A stretch of DNA of 64,000 nt. Source: Hydractinia symbiolongicarpus. Its lineage: Eukaryota; Cnidaria; Hydrozoa; Anthoathecata; Hydractiniidae. The stretch spans positions 26,575,501 to 26,639,500 of the forward strand of contig NC_079881.1 in the NCBI RefSeq assembly GCF_029227915.1, read 5' to 3'. Position numbers and translations under genes: made by a program. Positions 22,407 to 34,399 of the stretch are shown here, piece by piece. The first letter of the stretch is position 1. Each line of letters begins with the position of its first letter. Below the pieces are notes generated by a model. It was not told where the DNA came from and did no database searches. It saw nothing but the letters and a program-made list of their open reading frames with translations.

Positions 22407-24194
22407 TTAAACTTCTTTTATTCAGCGTCTCATCAAAAATGAAAACATTTTTGAAAACTACAAGTCTCATGCGTTTTAGTGGTGAAAAAATAATTTAAAA
22501 AATCGTTCGGGAAATGAGTTTACTCCCTGGGTACTTTCTTTGTATACTTTTGACTATACGGGCCGAGTCCGGGGTTTACGGGAAATCGCAGGTTTTCGTT
22601 TGCCGGAGATTAAACTTCTTTTATTCAGCGTCTCATCAAAAATGAAAACATTTTTGAAAACTACAAGTCTCGTGCGTTTTAGTGGTGAAAAAATAATTTA
22701 AAAAATCGTTCGGGAAATGAGTTTACTCCCTGGGTACTTTCTTTGTATACTTTCGACTATACGGGTCGAGTCCGGGATTTACGGGAAATCGCGGGTTTTC
22801 GTTTGCCAGCGATTAAACTTCTTTTATTCAGCGTCTCATCAAAAGTGAAAACATTTTTGAAAACTACAAGTCTCATGCGTTTTAGTGGTGAAAAAATAAT
22901 TTAAAAAATCGTTCGGGAAATGAGTTTACTTCCTGGGTACTTTCTTTGTATACTTTTGACTATACGGGCCGAGTCCAGGGTTTACGTGAAATGGCGGGTT
23001 TTCGTTTTCCAGCGATTAAACTTCTTTTATTCAGCGTCTCATCAAAAATGAAAACATTTTTGAAAACTATAAGTCTCGTGCGTTTTAGTGGTGAAAAAAT
23101 AATTTAAAAAATCGTTCGGGAAAAGAGTTTACTCCCTGGGTACTTTCTTTGTATACATTCGACTATACGGGCCAAGCCCGGGATTTACGGGAAATCGAGG
23201 GTTTTCGTTTGGCGGCGATTAAACCCCTTTCATTAAGCGTCTCATCAAAAATGAAAACATTTTTGAAAACTACAAGTCTCATGTGTTTTAGTGGTGAAAA
23301 AAAAATTAAAAAAATCGTTTGGGAAATGAGTTTACTCCCTGGGTACTTTCTTTGTATACTTTTGACTATACGGGTCGAGTCCGGGATTTACGGGAAATCG
23401 CGGGTTTTCGTTTGCCGGCGATTAAACTTCTTTTATTCAGCGTCTCATCAAAAATGAAAACATTTTTAAAAACTAAAAGTCTCATGGGCTTTAGTGGTGA
23501 AAAGATGATTTAAAACATCGTTCTGGAAATGAGTTTACTCACAGGGTACTTTCTTTGTATACATTCGACTATACAGGACAAGCCCGGGATTTACGGGAAA
23601 TCGCTGGTTTTCGTTTACCGGCGATTAAACCTCTTTCATTAAGCGTCTCATTAAAAATGAAAAAAAGTTTAAAAACTAAAAGTCTCATGCGTTTTAGTGG
23701 TGAAAAAAAAATTTAAAAAATCGTTCGGGAAATGAGTTTACTCCCTGTGTACTTTCTTTGTATACATTTGACTATACGGGTCGAGTCCGGGATTTACGGG
23801 AAATCGCGGGTTTTCGTTTGCCGGCGATTAAACTTCTTTTATTCAGCGTCTCATCAAAAATGAAAACATTTTTAAAAACTAAAAGTCTCATGGGCTTTAG
23901 TGGTGAAAAGATGATTTAAAACATCGTTCTGGAAATGAGTTTACTCACAGGGTACTTTCTTTGTATACATTCGACTATACAGGACAAGCCCGGGATTTAC
24001 GGGAAATCGCTGGTTTTCGTTTACCGGCGATTAAACCTCTTTCATTAAGCGTCTCATTAAAAATGAAAAAAAGTTTAAAAACTAAAAGTCTCATGCGTTT
24101 TAGTGGTGAAAAAAAAATTTAAAAAATCGTTCGGGAAATGAGTTTACTCCCTGTGTACTTTCTTTGTATACATTTGACTATACGGGCAAAGCCC

Positions 24195-27100
24195 GGGATT
24201 TACGGGAAATCGCGGGTTTTCGTTTGCCGGCGATTAAACTTCTTTTATTCAGCGTCTCATCAAAAATGAAAACATTTTTGAAAACTACAAGTCTTATGCG
24301 TTTTAGTGGTGAAGAAGTAATTTAAAAAATCGTTCTGGAAATGAGTTTACTCACAGGGATTTTTCTTTGTATACATTCGACTATACGGGCCAAGCCCGGG
24401 ATTTACGGGAAATCGAGGGTTTTCGTTTGGCGGCGATTAAACCCCTTTCATTAAGCGTCTCATTAAAAATGAAAACATTTTTGAAAACTACAAGTCTCAT
24501 GTGTTTTAGTGGTGAAAAAAAAAATTAAAAAAATCGTTTGGGAAATGAGTTTACTCCCTGGGTACTTTCTTTGTATACTTTTGACTATACGGGTCGAGTC
24601 CGGGATTTACGGGAAATCGCGGGTTTTCGTTTGCCGGCGATTAAACTTCTTTTATTCAGCGTCTCATCAAAAATGAAAACATTTTTAAAAACTACAAGTC
24701 TCATGGGCTTTAGTGGTGAAAAGATGATTTAAAACATCGTTCTGGAAATGAGTTTACTCACAGGGTACTTTCTTTGTATACATTCAACTATACGGGACAA
24801 GCCCGGGATTTACGGGAAATCGCTGGTTTTTGTTTACCGGCGATTAAACCTCTTTCATTAAGCGTCTCATTGAAAATGAAAACATTTTTGAAAACTACAA
24901 GTCTCATTCGTTCTAGTGCTGCAGAAATAATTTGAAAAATCGTTTGGGAAATCAGTTTACTCCCTGGGTACTTTCTTTGTATACATTCGACTATACGGGA
25001 CAAGACCGTGATTTACGGGAAATCGCGGGTTTTCGTTTGCCGGCGATTAAACCACTTTCATTAAGCGTCTCATCAAAAATGAAAACATTTCTAAAAACTA
25101 CAAGTCTCATGGGCTTTAGTGGTGAAATAATAATTTAAAAAATCGTTTGGGAAATGAGTTTACTCCCAGGGTACTTTCTTTGTATACTTTTGACTATACG
25201 GGCCGAGTCCGGGATATACGGAAAGTCGCGGGTTTTCGTTTGCCGGCGATTAAACCTCTTTCATTAAGCGTCTCATTAAAAATGAAATCATTTTTGAAAA
25301 ATACAAGTCTCATCAGTTTTAGTGGTGAAAAAATAATTTAAAAAATCGTTCGGGAAATGAGTTTACTCCCTGGGTACTTTCTTTGTATAGTTTTGACTAT
25401 ACGGGCCGAGTCCGGGGTTTACGGGAAATGGCGGGTTTTCGTTTGCCGGCGATTAAGTTTCTTTTATTCAGCGTCTCATCAAAAATGAAAACATTTTTGA
25501 AAATTACAAGTCTCGTGCATTTTAGTGGTGAAAAAATAATTTAAAAAATCGTTCGGGAAATGAGTTTACTCCCTAGGTACTTTCTTTGTATACTTTTAAC
25601 TATACGGGTCGAGTCCGGGATTTACGGGAAATCGCGGGTTTTCGTTTGCCGGCGATTAAACTTCTTTTATTCAGCGTCTCATCAAAAATGAAAACATTTT
25701 TGAAAACTACAAGTCTCGTGCGTTTTAGTGGTGAAAAAATAATTTAAAAAATCGTTCGGGAAATGAGTTTACTCCCTGGGTACTTTCTTTGTATACTTTT
25801 GACTATACGGGTCGAGTCCGGGATTTACGGGAAATCGCAGGTTTTCGTTTGCCGGCGATTAAACTTCTTTTATTCAGCGTCTCACCAAAAATGAAAACAT
25901 TTTTAAAAACTACAAGTCTCATGGGCTTTAGTGGTGAAAAGATGATTTAAAACATCGTTCTGGAAATGAGTTTACTCACAGGGTACTTTCTTTGTATACA
26001 TTCGACTATACGGGACAAGCCCGGGATTTACGGGAAATCGCTGGTTTTTGTTTACCGGCGATTAAACCTCTTTCATTAAGCGTCTCATTGAAAATGAAAA
26101 CATTTTTGAAAACTACAAGTCTCATTCGTTCTAGTGCTGCAGAAATAATTTGAAAAATCGTTTGGGAAATCAGTTTACTCCCTAGGTACTTTCTTTGTAT
26201 ACTTTTAACTATACGGGTCGAGTCCGGGATTTACGGGAAATCGCGGGTTTTCGTTTGCCGGCGATTAAACTTCTTTTATTCAGCGTCTCATCAAAAATGA
26301 AAACATTTTTGAAAACTACAAGTCTCGTGCGTTTTAGTGGTGAAAAAATAATTTAAAAAATCGTTCGGTAAATGAGTTTACTCCCTGGGTACTTTCTTTG
26401 TATACTTTTGACTATACGGGTCGAGTCCGGGATTTACGGGAAATCGCAGGTTTTCGTTTGCCGGCGATTAAACTTCTTTTATTCAGCGTCTCATCAAAAA
26501 TGAAAACATTTTTAAAAACTACAAGTCTCATGGGCTTTAGTGGTGAAAAGATGATTTAAAACATCGTTCTGGAAATGAGTTTACTCACAGGGTACTTTCT
26601 TTGTATACATTCGACTATACGGGACAAGCCCGAGATTTACGGGAAATCGCTGGTTTTCGTTTACCGGCGATTAAACCTCTTTCATTAAGCGTCTCATTGA
26701 AAATGAAAACATTTTTGAAAACTACAAGTCTCATTCGTTCTAGTGCTGCAGAAATAATTTGAAAAATCGTTTGGGAAATCAGTTTACTCCCTGGGTACTT
26801 TCTTTGTATACATTCGACTATACGGGACAAGCCGGGATATACGGGAAGTCGCGGGTTTTCGTTTGCCGGCGATTAAACCTCTTTCATTAAGCGTCTCATT
26901 AAAAATGAAATTATTTTTAAAAAATACAAGTCTCATGCGTTTTAGTGGTGAAAAAATAATTTAAAAAATCGTTCGGGAAATGAGTTTACTCCCTGGGTAC
27001 TTTCTTTGTATACTTTTGACTATACGGGCCGAGTCCGGGGTTTACGGGAAATGGCGGGTTTTCGTTTGCCGGCGATTAAGTTTCTTTTATTCAGCGTCTC

Positions 27101-27849
27101 ATCAAAAATGAAAACATTTTTAAAAACTACAAGTCTCGTGCGTTTTAGTGGTGAAAAAATAATTTAAAAAATCGTTCGGGAAATGAGTTTACTCCCTGGG
27201 TACTTTCTTTGTATACTTTTAACTATACGGGTCGAGTCCGGGATTTACGGGAAATCGCGGGTTTTCGTTTGCCGGCGATTAAACTTCTTTTATTCAGCGT
27301 CTCATCAAAAATGAAAACATTTTTGAAAACTACAAGTCTCGTGCGTTTTAGTGGTGAAAAAATAATTTAAAAAATCGTTCGGGAAATGAGTTTACTCCCT
27401 GGGTACTTTCTTTGTATACTTTTGACTATACGGGTCGAGTCCGGGATTTACGGGAAATCGCAGGTTTTCGTTTGCCGGCGATTAAACTTCTTTTATTCAG
27501 CGTCTCATCAAAAATGAAAACATTTTTAAAAACTACAAGTCTCATGGGATTTAGTGGTGCAAAGATAATTTAAAACATCGTTCTGGAAATGAGTTTACTC
27601 ACAGGGTACTTTCTTTGTATACATTCGACTATACGGGACAAGCCCGGGATTTACGGGAAATCGCTGGTTTTCGTTTACCGGCGATTAAACCTCTTTCATT
27701 AAGCGTCTCATTAAAAATGAAAACATTTTTGAAAACTACAAGTCTCATTCGTTCTAGTGGTGCAGAAATAATTTGAAAAATCGTTCGGAAAATCAGTTTA
27801 CTCCTTGGGTACTTTCTTTATATACATTCAACTATACGGGCCAAGCCTG
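24195..27849 (+). repeat. 18-mer (3,655 bp), first copy in copy B
   Basis: Counterpart of 13292-16946, with the same internal order of markers: GAAGAAGTAATT, ATCGAGGG, CTGCAGAAATAATTTG, ACAAGACCGTG, GGGATATACGG, CCCTAGGTAC. Confidence 0.8.
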
Positions 27850-30800
27850 GGATTTACGGGAAATCGCGGGTTTTCGTTTGCCGGCGATTAAACTTCTTTT
27901 ATTCAGCGTCTCATCAAAAATGAAAACATTTTTGAAAACTACAAGTCTTATGCGTTTTAGTGGTGAAGAAGTAATTTAAAAAATCGTTCTGGAAATGAGT
28001 TTACTCACAGGGATTTTTCTTTGTATACATTCGACTATACGGGCCAAGCCCGGGATTTACGGGAAATCGAGGGTTTTCGTTTGGCGGCGATTAAACCCCT
28101 TTCATTAAGCGTCTCATTAAAAATGAAAACATTTTTGAAAACTACAAGTCTCATGTGTTTTAGTGGTGAAAAAAAAAATTAAAAAAATCGTTTGGGAAAT
28201 GAGTTTACTCCCTGGGTACTTTCTTTGTATACTTTTGACTATACGGGTCGAGTCCGGGATTTACGGGAAATCGCGGGTTTTCGTTTGCCGGCGATTAAAC
28301 TTCTTTTATTCAGCGTCTCATCAAAAATGAAAACATTTTTAAAAACTACAAGTCTCATGGGCTTTAGTGGTGAAAAGATGATTTAAAACATCGTTCTGGA
28401 AATGAGTTTACTCACAGGGTACTTTCTTTGTATACATTCAACTATACGGGACAAGCCCGGGATTTACGGGAAATCGCTGGTTTTTGTTTACCGGCGATTA
28501 AACCTCTTTCATTAAGCGTCTCATTGAAAATGAAAACATTTTTGAAAACTACAAGTCTCATTCGTTCTAGTGCTGCAGAAATAATTTGAAAAATCGTTTG
28601 GGAAATCAGTTTACTCCCTGGGTACTTTCTTTGTATACATTCGACTATACGGGACAAGACCGTGATTTACGGGAAATCGCGGGTTTTCGTTTGCCGGCGA
28701 TTAAACCACTTTCATTAAGCGTCTCATCAAAAATGAAAACATTTCTAAAAACTACAAGTCTCATGGGCTTTAGTGGTGAAATAATAATTTAAAAAATCGT
28801 TTGGGAAATGAGTTTACTCCCAGGGTACTTTCTTTGTATACTTTTGACTATACGGGCCGAGTCCGGGATATACGGAAAGTCGCGGGTTTTCGTTTGCCGG
28901 CGATTAAACCTCTTTCATTAAGCGTCTCATTAAAAATGAAATCATTTTTGAAAAATACAAGTCTCATCAGTTTTAGTGGTGAAAAAATAATTTAAAAAAT
29001 CGTTCGGGAAATGAGTTTACTCCCTGGGTACTTTCTTTGTATAGTTTTGACTATACGGGCCGAGTCCGGGGTTTACGGGAAATGGCGGGTTTTCGTTTGC
29101 CGGCGATTAAGTTTCTTTTATTCAGCGTCTCATCAAAAATGAAAACATTTTTGAAAATTACAAGTCTCGTGCATTTTAGTGGTGAAAAAATAATTTAAAA
29201 AATCGTTCGGGAAATGAGTTTACTCCCTAGGTACTTTCTTTGTATACTTTTAACTATACGGGTCGAGTCCGGGATTTACGGGAAATCGCGGGTTTTCGTT
29301 TGCCGGCGATTAAACTTCTTTTATTCAGCGTCTCATCAAAAATGAAAACATTTTTGAAAACTACAAGTCTCGTGCGTTTTAGTGGTGAAAAAATAATTTA
29401 AAAAATCGTTCGGGAAATGAGTTTACTCCCTGGGTACTTTCTTTGTATACTTTTGACTATACGGGTCGAGTCCGGGATTTACGGGAAATCGCAGGTTTTC
29501 GTTTGCCGGCGATTAAACTTCTTTTATTCAGCGTCTCACCAAAAATGAAAACATTTTTAAAAACTACAAGTCTCATGGGCTTTAGTGGTGAAAAGATGAT
29601 TTAAAACATCGTTCTGGAAATGAGTTTACTCACAGGGTACTTTCTTTGTATACATTCGACTATACGGGACAAGCCCGGGATTTACGGGAAATCGCTGGTT
29701 TTTGTTTACCGGCGATTAAACCTCTTTCATTAAGCGTCTCATTGAAAATGAAAACATTTTTGAAAACTACAAGTCTCATTCGTTCTAGTGCTGCAGAAAT
29801 AATTTGAAAAATCGTTTGGGAAATCAGTTTACTCCCTAGGTACTTTCTTTGTATACTTTTAACTATACGGGTCGAGTCCGGGATTTACGGGAAATCGCGG
29901 GTTTTCGTTTGCCGGCGATTAAACTTCTTTTATTCAGCGTCTCATCAAAAATGAAAACATTTTTGAAAACTACAAGTCTCGTGCGTTTTAGTGGTGAAAA
30001 AATAATTTAAAAAATCGTTCGGTAAATGAGTTTACTCCCTGGGTACTTTCTTTGTATACTTTTGACTATACGGGTCGAGTCCGGGATTTACGGGAAATCG
30101 CAGGTTTTCGTTTGCCGGCGATTAAACTTCTTTTATTCAGCGTCTCATCAAAAATGAAAACATTTTTAAAAACTACAAGTCTCATGGGCTTTAGTGGTGA
30201 AAAGATGATTTAAAACATCGTTCTGGAAATGAGTTTACTCACAGGGTACTTTCTTTGTATACATTCGACTATACGGGACAAGCCCGAGATTTACGGGAAA
30301 TCGCTGGTTTTCGTTTACCGGCGATTAAACCTCTTTCATTAAGCGTCTCATTGAAAATGAAAACATTTTTGAAAACTACAAGTCTCATTCGTTCTAGTGC
30401 TGCAGAAATAATTTGAAAAATCGTTTGGGAAATCAGTTTACTCCCTGGGTACTTTCTTTGTATACATTCGACTATACGGGACAAGCCGGGATATACGGGA
30501 AGTCGCGGGTTTTCGTTTGCCGGCGATTAAACCTCTTTCATTAAGCGTCTCATTAAAAATGAAATTATTTTTAAAAAATACAAGTCTCATGCGTTTTAGT
30601 GGTGAAAAAATAATTTAAAAAATCGTTCGGGAAATGAGTTTACTCCCTGGGTACTTTCTTTGTATACTTTTGACTATACGGGCCGAGTCCGGGGTTTACG
30701 GGAAATGGCGGGTTTTCGTTTGCCGGCGATTAAGTTTCTTTTATTCAGCGTCTCATCAAAAATGAAAACATTTTTAAAAACTACAAGTCTCGTGCGTTTT

Positions 30801-31503
30801 AGTGGTGAAAAAATAATTTAAAAAATCGTTCGGGAAATGAGTTTACTCCCTGGGTACTTTCTTTGTATACTTTTAACTATACGGGTCGAGTCCGGGATTT
30901 ACGGGAAATCGCGGGTTTTCGTTTGCCGGCGATTAAACTTCTTTTATTCAGCGTCTCATCAAAAATGAAAACATTTTTGAAAACTACAAGTCTCGTGCGT
31001 TTTAGTGGTGAAAAAATAATTTAAAAAATCGTTCGGGAAATGAGTTTACTCCCTGGGTACTTTCTTTGTATACTTTTGACTATACGGGTCGAGTCCGGGA
31101 TTTACGGGAAATCGCAGGTTTTCGTTTGCCGGCGATTAAACTTCTTTTATTCAGCGTCTCATCAAAAATGAAAACATTTTTAAAAACTACAAGTCTCATG
31201 GGATTTAGTGGTGCAAAGATAATTTAAAACATCGTTCTGGAAATGAGTTTACTCACAGGGTACTTTCTTTGTATACATTCGACTATACGGGACAAGCCCG
31301 GGATTTACGGGAAATCGCTGGTTTTCGTTTACCGGCGATTAAACCTCTTTCATTAAGCGTCTCATTAAAAATGAAAACATTTTTGAAAACTACAAGTCTC
31401 ATTCGTTCTAGTGGTGCAGAAATAATTTGAAAAATCGTTCGGAAAATCAGTTTACTCCTTGGGTACTTTCTTTATATACATTCAACTATACGGGCCAAGC
31501 CTG
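27850..31503 (+). repeat. 18-mer (3,654 bp), complete second copy
   Basis: This is the only place where the second 18-mer runs to its full length, because copy B was not interrupted at ~29334. It is one base shorter through loss of an A from the run near 28165. The match to the preceding copy ends near 31530, where CGTGTGCCGG and ATGAAATCATTTTT replace CGTTTGCCGG and ATGAAAACATTTTT. Confidence 0.8.
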
Positions 31504-32950
31504 GGATTTACGGGAAATCGCGGGTTTTCGTGTGCCGGCGATTAAACTTCTTTTATTCAGCGTCTCATCAAAAATGAAATCATTTTTGAAAACTACAAGT
31601 CTCATGCGTTTTAGTGGTGAAAAAATAATTTAAAAAATCGTTCGGGAAAGGAGTTTACTCCCTGGGTACTTTCTTTGTATACATTCAACTATACGGGCCA
31701 AGCCTGGGATTTACGGGAAATCGCGGGTTTTCGTTTGCCGGCGATTAAACTTCTTTTATTCAGCGTCTCATCAAAAATGAAAACAAGTTTGAAAACTAAA
31801 AGTCTCATGCGTTTTAGTGGTGAAAAAAAATTTAAAAAATCGTTCGGAAAATGAGTTTACACCCTGGGTACTTTCTTTGTATACTTTTGACTATACGGGA
31901 AATCGCAGGTTTTCGTTTGTCGGCGATTAAACTTCTTTTATTCAGCGTCTCATCAAAAATGAAAACATTTTTGAAAACTACAAGTCTCATGCGTTTTAGT
32001 GGTGAAGAAATAATTTAAAAAATCGTTCGGGAAATGAGTTTACTCCCTGGGTACTTTCTTTGTATACTTTTGACTATACGGGCCGAGTCCGGGGTTTACG
32101 GGAAATCGCAGGTTTTCGTTTGCCGGAGATTAAACTTCTTTTATTCAGCGTCTCATCAAAAATGAAAACATTTTTGAAAACTACAAGTCTCGTGCGTTTT
32201 AGTGGTGAAAAAATAATTTAAAAAATCGTTCGGGAAATGAGTTTACTCCCTGGGTACTTTCTTTGTATACTTTTAACTATACGGGTCGAGTCCGGGATTT
32301 ACGGGAAATCGCGGGTTTTCGTTTGCCGGCGATTAAACTTCTTTTATTCAGCGTCTCATCAAAAATGAAAACATTTTTGAAAACTACAAGTCTCGTGCGT
32401 TTTAGTGGTGAAAAAATAATTTAAAAAATCGTTCGGGAAATGAGTTTACTCCCTGGGTACTTTCTTTGTATACTTTTGACTATACGGGTCGAGTCCGGGA
32501 TTTACGGGAAATCGCAGGTTTTCGTTTGCCGGCGATTAAACTTCTTTTATTCAGCGTCTCATCAAAAATGAAAACATTTTTAAAAACTACAAGTCTCATG
32601 GGATTTAGTGGTGCAAAGATAATTTAAAACATCGTTCTGGAAATGAGTTTACTCACAGGGTACTTTCTTTGTATACATTCGACTATACGGGACAAGCCCG
32701 GGATTTACGGGAAATCGCTGGTTTTCGTTTACAGGCGATTAAACCTCTTTCATTAAGCGTCTCATTAAAAATGAAAACATTTTTGAAAACTACAAGTCTC
32801 ATTCGTTCTAGTGGTGCAGAAATAATTTGAAAAATCGTTCGGGAAATCAGTTTACTCCTTGGGTACTTTCTTTATATACATTCAACTATACGGGCCAAGC
32901 CTGGGATTTACGGGAAATTGCGGGTTTTCGTTTGCCGGCGATTAAACTTC
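30840..32950 (+). repeat. 7-monomer duplication (~1,400-bp offset), irregular zone
   Basis: About 30840-31550 matches about 32240-32950 at an offset of 1,400 bp, seven monomers less the 20-bp deletion at 31899. Shared markers are CATGGGATTTAGTGGTGCAAAG, CATTCGTTCTAGTGGTGCAG and TTTATATACATTCAAC. Further right, ACAAGTTTGAAAACTAAAAG units appear at about 31783, 32981 and 33384, so several small exchanges overlap here and no clean period can be named by eye. Confidence 0.55.
31860..32042 (+). repeat. 183-bp monomer with 20-bp deletion
   Basis: This unit reads CTATACGGGAAATCG at 31891-31904 where a standard unit has ACGGG, CCGAGTCCGGGATTT, ACGGG, AAATCG. One ACGGG and the 15 bases between the two ACGGG copies are missing, 20 bp in all. 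Loss between short direct repeats is the hallmark of replication slippage or single-strand annealing. It removes two of the four GGG tracts. It is the only such unit I found. Confidence 0.85.
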
Positions 32951-34399
32951 TTTTATTCAGCGTCTCATCAAAAATGAAAACAAGTTTGAAAACTAAAAGT
33001 CTCATGCGTTTTAGTGGTGAAAAAAAATTTAAAAAATCGTTCGGAAAATGAGTTTACACCCTGGGTACTTTCTTTGTATACTTTTGACTATACGGGCCGA
33101 GTCCGGGATTTACGGGAAATCGCAGGTTTTCGTTTGTCGGCGATTAAACTTCTTTTATTCAGCGTCTCATCAAAAATGAAAACATTTTTGAAAACTACAA
33201 GTCTCATGCGTTTTAGTGGTGAAAAAATAATTTAAAAAATCGTTCGGGAAATGAGTTTACTCCCTGGGTACTTTCTTTGTATACATTCAACTATACGGGC
33301 CAAGCCTGGGATTTACGGGAAATCGCGGGTTTTCGTTTGCCGGCGATTAAACTTCTTTTATTCAGCGTCTCATCAAAAATGAAAACAAGTTTGAAAACTA
33401 AAAGTCTCATGCGTTTTAGTGGTGAAAAAAAATTTAAAAAATCGTTCGGAAAATGAGTTTACACCCTGGGTACTTTCTTTGTATACTTTTGACTATACGG
33501 GCTGAGTCCGGGATTTACGGGAAATCGCAGGTTTTCGTTTGTCGGCGATTAAACTTCTTTTATTCAGCGTCTCATCAAAAATGAAAACATTTTTGAAAAC
33601 TACAAGTCTCGTGCGTTTTAGTGGTGAAAAAATAATTTAAAAAATCGTTCAGGAAAAGAGTTTACTCCCTGGGTACTTTCTTTGTATACATTCGACTATA
33701 CGGGCCAAACCCGGGATTTACGGGAAATCGAGGGTTTTCGTTTGGCGGCGATTAAACCCCTTTCATTAAGCGTCTCATCAAAAATGAAAACATTTTTGAA
33801 AACTACAAGTCTCATGTGTTTTAGTGGTGAAAAAAAAAATTAAAAAAATCGTTTGGGAAATGAGTTTACTCCCTGGGTACTTTCTTTGTATACTTTTGAC
33901 TATACGGGTCGAGTCCGGGATTTACGGGAAATCGCGGGTTTTCGTTTGCCGGCGATTAAACTTCTTTTATTCAGCGTCTCATCAAAAATGAAAACATTTT
34001 TAAAAACTACAAGTCTCATGGGCTTTAGTGGTGAAAAGATGATTTAAAACATCGTTCTGGAAATGAGTTTACTCACAGGGTACTTTCTTTGTATACATTC
34101 GACTATACAGGACAAGCCCGGGATTTACGGGAAATCGCTGGTTTTCGTTTACCGGCGATTAAACCTCTTTCATTAAGCGTCTCATTAAAAATGAAAAAAA
34201 GTTTGAAAACTAAAAGTCTCATGCGTTTTAGTGGTGAAAAAAAAATTTAAAAAATCGTTCGGGAAATGAGTTTACTCCCTGTGTACTTTCTTTGTATACT
34301 TTTGACTATACGGGCCAAGCCCGGGATTTACGGGAAATCGCGGGTTTTCGTTTGCCGGCGATTAAACTTCTTTTATTCAGCGTCTCATCAAAAATGAAA

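Larger units (their letters stand above)
18433..29334 (+). repeat. 10.9-kb tandem duplication, copy B
   Basis: This is the second copy of 7530-18432. At its left edge the second 18-mer of copy A switches in mid-monomer, within the inverted-repeat region at about 18432-18460, to the ACTGCAAGTTTCATG sequence seen at 7555. The switch is in register, so monomer length is unbroken there. To the right of about 29334 the 18-mer simply continues (ACTACAAGTCTCGTG), so copy B reads through where copy A was interrupted. This is the expected product of one unequal exchange between misaligned sister arrays. Confidence 0.85.
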
